This document shows, piece after piece, positions 5,386-8,815 of a stretch of DNA of 8,815 nt. Source of the DNA: Clostridia bacterium (GTDB taxonomy: Bacteria > Bacillota > Clostridia > TANB77 > CAG-508). The notes beneath the pieces were generated by a model. That model ran no database searches, was not told the DNA's origin, and saw only the letters and a program-made list of their open reading frames with translations. The stretch lies in the NCBI GenBank assembly GCA_900752095.1, contig CAADUD010000018.1:1-8815 (forward strand), written 5' to 3'. The translations under genes were made by a program, and so were the position numbers. Numbering within the stretch: the stretch's first letter is position 1; every line of letters starts with the position of its first letter.

Positions 5386-5933
5386 AAAGGTGTAGATGGT
5401 GTAATTTAAAAAATGAATTGTATGTAAAATATCATGATGAAGAATGGTGTAAATTAAATTTAGATGATAAATACTTATTTGAAATGTTAATATTAGAGTC
5501 TTTTCAAGCAGGACTTTCTTGGGAATGTGTATTAAATAAAAGGGAAAGTTTTAAAAAAGCATTTGATAACTTTGATATAAATAAAATTTGTAATTATGAT
5601 GATAATAAAATACAAGAATTACTAGGAAACAAAAATATTATAAGAAACAAATTAAAAATAAAAGCAACTATAAATAATAGTAAGATTTTCAAAAACATAC
5701 AAAAAGAATATGGCTCTTTTCATAATTATTTAAAAATATTTACGAAAGACACTATTATTTATGAAATAGCTAAAACTACAAATGAGTTATCAGATAAATT
5801 ATCAAAAGACTTACAAAAAAGAGGAATGAAATTTGTAGGCAGTACAATAATTTATTCTTATTTACAAGCAATAGGAATTATATATTCACATGATAAAGAA
5901 TGTTTTTTATATAAACAAGGAGAAAATAAATGA
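5382..5933 (+). CDS. tag: DNA-3-methyladenine glycosylase I (Tag)
   Basis: A 183-residue protein, close to the 187 of E. coli Tag. The zinc-snap ligands are all present: C4 (in MKRCRW), H18, H170 and C174 (in SHDKECF). LILESFQAGLSW (residues 36-47) carries E39, equal to the Glu38 base-recognition residue of E. coli, and GMKFVGSTIIYSYLQAIG (near 146-163) is the typical C-terminal motif. It removes 3-methyladenine from alkylated DNA. It starts inside the ogt stop (ATGA overlap) and ends in another ATGA overlap with the DUF1848 stub, so it is translated as part of the operon. With AlkA in the first gene, the operon encodes two unrelated 3-methyladenine glycosylases. Confidence 0.95.
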   Translation: MKRCRWCNLKNELYVKYHDEEWCKLNLDDKYLFEMLILESFQAGLSWECVLNKRESFKKAFDNFDINKICNYDDNKIQELLGNKNIIRNKLKIKATINNSKIFKNIQKEYGSFHNYLKIFTKDTIIYEIAKTTNELSDKLSKDLQKRGMKFVGSTIIYSYLQAIGIIYSHDKECFLYKQGENK

Positions 5934-6196
5934 TAATCAATACGGGTTGTAGAACAGATATACCAGCATTTTACTCAAAATGGTTTATGAATAGAATAAG
6001 AGAAGGATATGTATTAGTCAGAAATCCATATTATCCATCACAAATCACGAAATACTTGTTAAATCCAGAGGTGGTAGACTGTATAGAATTTTGTACTAAA
6101 AAAGGAAAAATCCCAAATGTTAAAAAGCATTGCTTGCAGCAACGGACAGTTCTTTATATAATAATTGTAAAGAAAGGAGTTGCAAAAAAATGTTAA
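5930..6196 (+). pseudogene. DUF1848 family gene, N-terminal stub only
   Basis: The first ~57 residues match the start of DUF1848 proteins: RTDIPAFYSKWFMNRI (8-23), GYVLVRNPYYPSQ, and NPEVVDCIEFCTKK. Full members are about 300 residues, so roughly four fifths is missing. From about base 6101 onward the frame is unrelated sequence and stops at 6194-6196, overlapping the XRE gene by seven bases. The break is followed within about 35 bases by a new promoter (6134-6162), as if the XRE module had replaced the rest of the gene. The ATGA coupling with tag and the good AAGGAG site show that it was once part of the alkylation operon. Family function is unknown. A short product could still be made but is unlikely to work. 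Confidence 0.75.
6134..6162 (+). promoter_or_regulatory. Promoter and possible operator of the XRE regulator
   Basis: TTGCAG (6134-6139), 17 bases, TATAAT (6157-6162). The -35 overlaps the small palindrome TTGC-A-GCAA (6134-6142), and a second TTGCAA lies at 6180-6185 beside the ribosome site. These could be autoregulatory sites for the XRE protein (inference). Confidence 0.5.
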
Positions 6197-6699
6197 AAGA
6201 AAACATTAAATCATTAAGAAAGTCAAAAGGACTTTCACAAGAAGAACTAGCTATAAAATTAAATGTAGTTAGACAAACAATTTCTAAATGGGAGCAAGGT
6301 TTGTCCGTACCAGATGCAGAAATGCTAATTAAATTAGCAGAGCTTCTAGATACAACTGTAAGCACTTTACTTGGCGAAAATATTTGTGAATCCAAAGCAG
6401 ATGACTTAAAAGTAATTTCTGAAAAGTTAGAAATAATTAATTTACAACTTTCACAAAGAAAAGAGGAAAGAAGGAAAATAATTCATTGGTTACTTATCTT
6501 GTTATGTATAATTACAGTAGGTATTTTTATAGTTCTAATTTTATTAAACAGTCCATACTTAAATTGGAATTATAATGATCCAGAAAAAGCAGTTTTAGGA
6601 GTAGCTATTCACTCTTTTGAGTGGGTTTTTATTAGAATAGCACCAATTATTTTTATTGGATTGGCTATTGGGATTTTCTTGACTAGAAAGAAAAGCTAA
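6190..6699 (+). CDS. XRE-family HTH regulator with two-helix membrane tail
   Basis: A 169-residue protein. Residues ~2-62 are a Cro/C1-type helix-turn-helix (IKSLRKSKGLSQEELA, then VRQTISKWEQG and the closing DTTVSTLLGE). A charged linker (about 66-96) leads to two membrane helices (about 97-119 and 146-164) with a short loop and a lysine-rich C-terminus. The start at 6190 is chosen because AAAGGAG (6173-6179) is well spaced before it and it begins directly at the HTH; the in-frame codon at 6130 lies in the DUF1848 stub and has no ribosome site. Membrane-tethered XRE regulators of this layout are common in Clostridia, and what they sense is mostly unknown. It has its own promoter. Whether read-through from the repair operon also reaches it is open. 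Confidence 0.85.
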   Translation: MLKENIKSLRKSKGLSQEELAIKLNVVRQTISKWEQGLSVPDAEMLIKLAELLDTTVSTLLGENICESKADDLKVISEKLEIINLQLSQRKEERRKIIHWLLILLCIITVGIFIVLILLNSPYLNWNYNDPEKAVLGVAIHSFEWVFIRIAPIIFIGLAIGIFLTRKKS

Positions 6700-6811
6700 A
6701 ACTATATGTATTGTAAATTAAAAAAAGTAATTATTATAGTAAACCAAAATTTTTTAATTTTCTAAACTTAAAAAAAATAAATGCTTATAATAAAAGTAAG
6801 GAGAATTAAAA

Positions 6812-6907
6812 ATGTATCATGGAAGATTTAAAGGAAGTCATTATAACGCAGGTTATAAATGGGGAAATTTATCATACCAAGCAGAAAGAACTTTAAAGAA
6901 GATTTAA
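6812..6907 (+). pseudogene. N-terminal stub of a C45-peptidase/acyltransferase-like gene
   Basis: A 31-codon frame with an excellent ribosome site (TAAGGAG, 8 bases before ATG). Residues 1-18, MYHGRFKGSHYNAGYKWG, resemble from memory the extreme N-terminus of clostridial C45-family (isopenicillin N acyltransferase-like) proteins, which are over 300 residues. The nucleophile cysteine lies far downstream in the family and is absent here. Similarity is lost after about residue 20, and the frame stops at 6905-6907. A TATAAT at 6786-6791 could be its promoter. No other gene is seen between 6700 and 7173. A real 31-residue peptide cannot be excluded because the ribosome site is so good. Confidence 0.45.
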
Positions 6908-6974
6908 GATTGTAAACATAAACACAATTTGTTAAAATGAAAAGAAGTTACTATAATACAACAATAGTATCTAT

Positions 6975-7014
6975 AAATTACTTTATACAAAAGTATAGAG
7001 TAATTTTTCTTTTT
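6975..7014 (+). terminator. Terminator half of repeat copy 2
   Basis: AAATTACTTTATAC (6975-6988), loop AAAA, GTATAGAGTAATTT (6993-7006): 14 pairs including one G-U, followed by TTCTTTTT (7007-7014). Confidence 0.7.
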
Positions 7015-7034
7015 ATGATATTATAATAGAAATA
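6992..7034 (+). repeat. Terminator/promoter repeat, copy 2
   Basis: 43 bases matching 1881-1923 and 8503-8545. The promoter half holds TGA-TATTAT (7016-7024) overlapping TATAAT (7022-7027), which predicts a start near 7033, at the left edge of the next hairpin. Confidence 0.65.
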
Positions 7035-7085
7035 GTAAGTTGTCGTTCCCATTTTTTAATGATTAAAACGATAACTTATTTTTTT
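7034..7085 (+). terminator. Second hairpin terminator, just after the repeat promoter
   Basis: AGTAAGTTGTCGTT (7034-7047) pairs with AACGATAACTTATT (7067-7080) over 14 positions with two G-U pairs. The 19-base loop contains TTAATGATTAA, and the stem runs into TTTTTTT (7079-7085). With a start near 7033 the product would be an RNA of about 50 bases. Confidence 0.6.
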
Positions 7086-7101
7086 GAAAATTAAAAAAAG
7101 T

Positions 7102-7132
7102 TGTAACCTTTTCTAAAAAAATGTTACTATGT
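7102..7132 (+). promoter_or_regulatory. Probable ECF-type autoregulated promoter
   Basis: TGTAACC (7102-7108) resembles the -35 'AAC' motif of ECF promoters. About 16 bases later comes GTTACTATG (7123-7131) at the -10 position. GTAAC and GTTAC also form a small inverted repeat. It sits 42 bases before the sigma gene start and has no good housekeeping -35. Confidence 0.45.
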
Positions 7133-7161
7133 TTATGAAAGTTAACTAAAATAAAAGGAGA

Positions 7162-7173
7162 TTTAGATCTAAA
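7162..7173 (+). repeat. 12-bp perfect palindrome between ribosome site and sigma start codon
   Basis: TTTAGATCTAAA fills the whole spacer between AAAAGGAG (7153-7160) and the TTG start (7174). It could be a protein-binding site or a weak local hairpin that brings a long spacer into range. Confidence 0.4.
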
Positions 7174-7725
7174 TTGAAAAAAGAAATTTTAAAAGATTAT
7201 CTATTAAACGGCAAAATAGATATAGACAGACTATTAGATAATTTCTATGGATATGTCTATATTGTTGTAAAAAACGGAATTAGTATATACTTAAAAGATG
7301 AAGATATAGAAGAAATAATATCTGATGTATTTATTGCTGTATGGAAAAATAGTAAAGTACTTTCTAATACAATAGATATAAAGGCTTATCTATCAGGAAC
7401 TGCTAAAAACATTATCAAAAATAAATATAGAAAAAATGAAATAAATTTTTCTATATCTGATTACGAAGAAAAACTTATAGATAATAATAATCTTGAAAAA
7501 CAAGCAGAAGAAAATGAACAGAATATAATAATAAAGGATACCTTACAAACTTTAAAAAAAGAAGAATATGCTGTGTTTATAATGTTTTACTATGAAAATA
7601 GAACAGTAAAAGAAATTGCAGAATACTTAAATTGTACTATTGGGAAAGTAAAGATTATTCTTCATAGGGTTAGAAAAAGAATAAGAAAAAATTTAGAAGA
7701 TGGAGGTTATGGCTATGGAAGTTAA
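7174..7725 (+). CDS. ECF-family RNA polymerase sigma factor
   Basis: A 183-residue protein with the two-domain ECF layout. Region 2 is at about residues 20-85 (YLKDEDIEEIISDVFIAVWK is the classic helix-2.3/2.4 area, then KAYLSGTAKNIIKNKYRK). An acidic linker follows. Region 4 is at about 124-173 (LQTLKKEEYAVFIMFYYENR, then VKEIAEYLNCTIGKVKIILH and an RVRKRIRKNL tail). The start is TTG; no other start in this frame lies closer to AAAAGGAG. The 13-base spacer is long and holds a palindrome, suggesting low translation. The last 11 bases overlap the anti-sigma start, so the two are coupled. The upstream ECF-like promoter suggests positive autoregulation. Targets may include the wall-peptidase-like gene at 8572, though no ECF-like site was seen directly before it. 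Confidence 0.92.
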   Translation: MKKEILKDYLLNGKIDIDRLLDNFYGYVYIVVKNGISIYLKDEDIEEIISDVFIAVWKNSKVLSNTIDIKAYLSGTAKNIIKNKYRKNEINFSISDYEEKLIDNNNLEKQAEENEQNIIIKDTLQTLKKEEYAVFIMFYYENRTVKEIAEYLNCTIGKVKIILHRVRKRIRKNLEDGGYGYGS

Positions 7726-8461
7726 TAATCTAAAAGAAAAAATAAGAAAAAATGTAAAAGAAGAAATAGCTATATCAAACATCAGAAAGGAGTTTGATAT
7801 GAAAACAAGTAAAAACAAAAAATTAGTCTATGCTATTTCTTCTGTATGTGCTGTATTTGTATTAGGAGTAGGAATATTTTTAGGAACAAATCAATTAAAC
7901 AATGATCTGTTTCAAGAAGGTACTTTAGAAATTGGAAAAGCAAAAGAAAGTTTAGATATTGAATTAAATATAAATATACTAAATGATATAGCAATGACGA
8001 GCTTAGATGTAGATACTAAAACTATTGAATTAGAACAATTACCAAAAGAATTTATGTTTATAGAAAATCTACTAATACCAGAAGAATATGAGTTTGAAAA
8101 TAGTTATACCGTTTATACTAGAGAAAATAGAGAAATAGCAGAGTATAATAAATTGCACGACTATATATTAAACTATAAAAAAGATGACTTAAATAATATA
8201 AAAATAGCTTTTTCAAAACTTGAATCTCCAATAAGAGATTATTATATTCAAGGGGGAGATAAAATTTCAAAAATAGGCGATGTAGAATTGAAAATTTCAC
8301 AATGGGAAGAAATGTATATTGTAACTTTTGAATATAAAGAAATTTATTTTGATATTGAAACAACAGGAATTACAAAAGAACAATTAGTAAATTTACTAGA
8401 ATCATTAATTAATAATATCACAAATATAGATAAAGTAACGGAAGAAAAAGTTACAGTTTAG
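7715..8461 (+). CDS. Membrane-anchored anti-sigma factor
   Basis: A 248-residue protein with a short basic/acidic cytoplasmic part (1-36), one membrane helix (about 37-57: LVYAISSVCAVFVLGVGIFL) and an external domain of about 190 residues. Its end (VELKISQWEEMYIVTFEYK and TTGITKEQLVNLLESL) resembles the DUF4367-type outer domain of clostridial anti-sigma proteins. The start at 7715 is preferred over ATG 7700 or 7709, since GGAGG at 7702-7706 is correctly spaced only for 7715. It overlaps the sigma gene. By position and topology it should hold the sigma factor at the membrane until an envelope signal frees it (family knowledge plus inference). No zinc-binding anti-sigma motif (HxxxCxxC) is present. 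An internal start at 7799 may give a shorter form. Confidence 0.8.
   Translation: MEVNNLKEKIRKNVKEEIAISNIRKEFDMKTSKNKKLVYAISSVCAVFVLGVGIFLGTNQLNNDLFQEGTLEIGKAKESLDIELNINILNDIAMTSLDVDTKTIELEQLPKEFMFIENLLIPEEYEFENSYTVYTRENREIAEYNKLHDYILNYKKDDLNNIKIAFSKLESPIRDYYIQGGDKISKIGDVELKISQWEEMYIVTFEYKEIYFDIETTGITKEQLVNLLESLINNITNIDKVTEEKVTV
7786..7801 (+). promoter_or_regulatory. Possible internal translation start in the anti-sigma gene
   Basis: AAAGGAG (7786-7792), six bases, ATG (7799-7801), in frame as Met29. The product would keep the membrane helix and outer domain but lose the first 28 residues, the likely sigma-contact region. Confidence 0.35.
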
Positions 8462-8485
8462 CAAATATATTTAAATGTTATTTAT

Positions 8486-8525
8486 AAATTACTTTATATG
8501 AAAGTATAGAGTAATTTTTCTTTTT
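8486..8525 (+). terminator. Terminator of the sigma/anti-sigma operon (half of repeat copy 3)
   Basis: AAATTACTTTATA (8486-8498) pairs with TATAGAGTAATTT (8505-8517), one G-U. The loop is TGAAAG, which can close as a GAAA tetraloop over a U-G pair. TTCTTTTT follows. It lies 24 bases after the anti-sigma stop. Confidence 0.75.
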
Positions 8526-8545
8526 ATGGTATTATAATAGAAATA
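8503..8545 (+). repeat. Terminator/promoter repeat, copy 3
   Basis: 43 bases, differing from copy 2 only by a G in TATGGTATTATAAT. Its extended -10 (TGG-TATTAT, 8527-8535, with TATAAT at 8533-8538) is placed to drive the gene at 8572. Confidence 0.65.
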
Positions 8546-8571
8546 ATAATTTGTTGAAATGAGGAATAAAA

Positions 8572-8815
8572 ATGAAAAGTAACAAGAACAAAAAGGGATC
8601 AAAGTATATACTATTATTTCTTTTGATTATAGTAATTTGTGCAATATTTTTTGTGCAATGGGCAGTGAAACCCGAAAATTTTAGAGAAGTAAAAGACCAA
8701 ATCAGAGGGTTATTTTTTGGAAGTAAAATAGAAGATTCTTATAATGCAAAATCTCTTATTATGGTTAATCTTTCAAATAACGAAAACTTTATATCAAAAA
8801 AAGCAGAAGAACAAC
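8572..8815 (+). CDS. Membrane-anchored protein resembling D-alanyl-D-alanine carboxypeptidase (3' partial)
   Basis: The first 81 residues of a protein that runs off the window. A basic start (KSNKNKKGSKY) leads to one membrane helix (about 12-31), then a linker. The segment NAKSLIMVNLSNNENFISKK (about residues 58-77) matches the 'A.SAILID..TGKVLYEKNA' strand pair that precedes the SxxK active site in peptidase S11 (DacA-like) enzymes and related serine hydrolases. The catalytic residues would lie just outside the window. It differs from typical DacA in having an uncleaved-looking anchor and no obvious signal-peptidase site. GAGG lies before ATG, and repeat copy 3 offers the promoter. Its place after the ECF pair fits a role in cell-wall remodelling under stress (inference). 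Confidence 0.5.
   Translation, partial: MKSNKNKKGSKYILLFLLIIVICAIFFVQWAVKPENFREVKDQIRGLFFGSKIEDSYNAKSLIMVNLSNNENFISKKAEEQ

Noticed and set aside
6130..6189. Upstream extension of the XRE protein to 189 residues
   Set aside because: The added residues overlap the promoter and ribosome site; the start at 6190 has a proper AAAGGAG and begins at the HTH.
6120..6395. Minus-strand 91-codon frame over the XRE start
   Set aside because: Antisense to the HTH coding sequence, no ribosome site.
6700..6811. Terminator after the XRE gene
   Set aside because: Only AAAATT-TTTT-AATTTT near 6746-6761 was seen, a six-pair all A-T stem; too weak to call.
6937..7026. 29-codon frame before repeat copy 2
   Set aside because: Runs through the terminator and promoter of the repeat, with no ribosome site.
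7700..7714. Earlier anti-sigma starts at 7700 and 7709
   Set aside because: GGAGG at 7702-7706 lies inside the first and too close to the second; only 7715 has normal spacing.
8118..8363. Minus-strand 81-codon frame in the anti-sigma gene
   Set aside because: Leu/Tyr/Phe-rich mirror of an AT-rich gene; no start signals.
1..8815. CRISPR array, tRNA, rRNA, riboswitch or complete insertion sequence
   Set aside because: No regularly spaced repeats, cloverleaf, conserved aptamer core or transposase found; the three 43-bp repeats are far apart and are terminator/promoter units.

Overview
The window is a very AT-rich stretch of bacterial chromosome. The strong AAGGAG/GGAGG ribosome sites, heavy AGA/ATA/AAA codon use, TGnTATAAT-type promoters and gene families (BceB-type permease, Ada-AlkA fusion, paired Ogt proteins, an ECF sigma factor with membrane anti-sigma) point to a Clostridia-type member of the Bacillota, probably gut-associated. 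No tRNA, rRNA, CRISPR array or complete insertion sequence was seen.

Left part (1-1778): the tail of a BceB/FtsX-like antimicrobial-peptide ABC permease is followed by a promoter region with TGTAAG repeats of response-regulator type. Next come a YccF-family membrane protein, a good terminator, a decayed flavin-reductase-like remnant, and a small SRPBCC-domain protein.

Centre (1779-6196): a DNA-alkylation-damage island. A divergent MGMT-like gene (minus strand) is broken by one extra base. Facing away from it is a tight plus-strand operon: an Ada-AlkA fusion (methyl sensor, activator and glycosylase), an ABM-fold monooxygenase-like protein, two tandem Ogt methyltransferases, Tag glycosylase, and the N-terminal stub of a DUF1848 gene. 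Together these could sense methylation, remove 3-methylpurines by two glycosylases, and directly reverse O6-alkylguanine. The two ogt genes share a 69-bp perfectly identical block over the active site although their flanks have diverged, which suggests gene conversion.

Right part (6134-8815): an XRE-family regulator with a membrane tail has its own promoter inside the DUF1848 stub. It is followed by the short stub of a C45-peptidase-like gene and a terminator/promoter repeat. Then comes an ECF sigma / membrane anti-sigma pair with a likely autoregulated promoter. Last is the start of a membrane-anchored protein resembling D-Ala-D-Ala carboxypeptidases. With the BceB gene, this suggests an envelope-stress theme on both flanks of the repair island.

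The most unusual structural features are: a 43-bp terminator-plus-promoter repeat present three times (near 1881, 6992 and 8503), two of which are followed within about 100 bases by a second terminator; and a high density of gene remnants (four broken genes plus one unidentified 31-codon ORF), two of which end at or just before a copy of that repeat.
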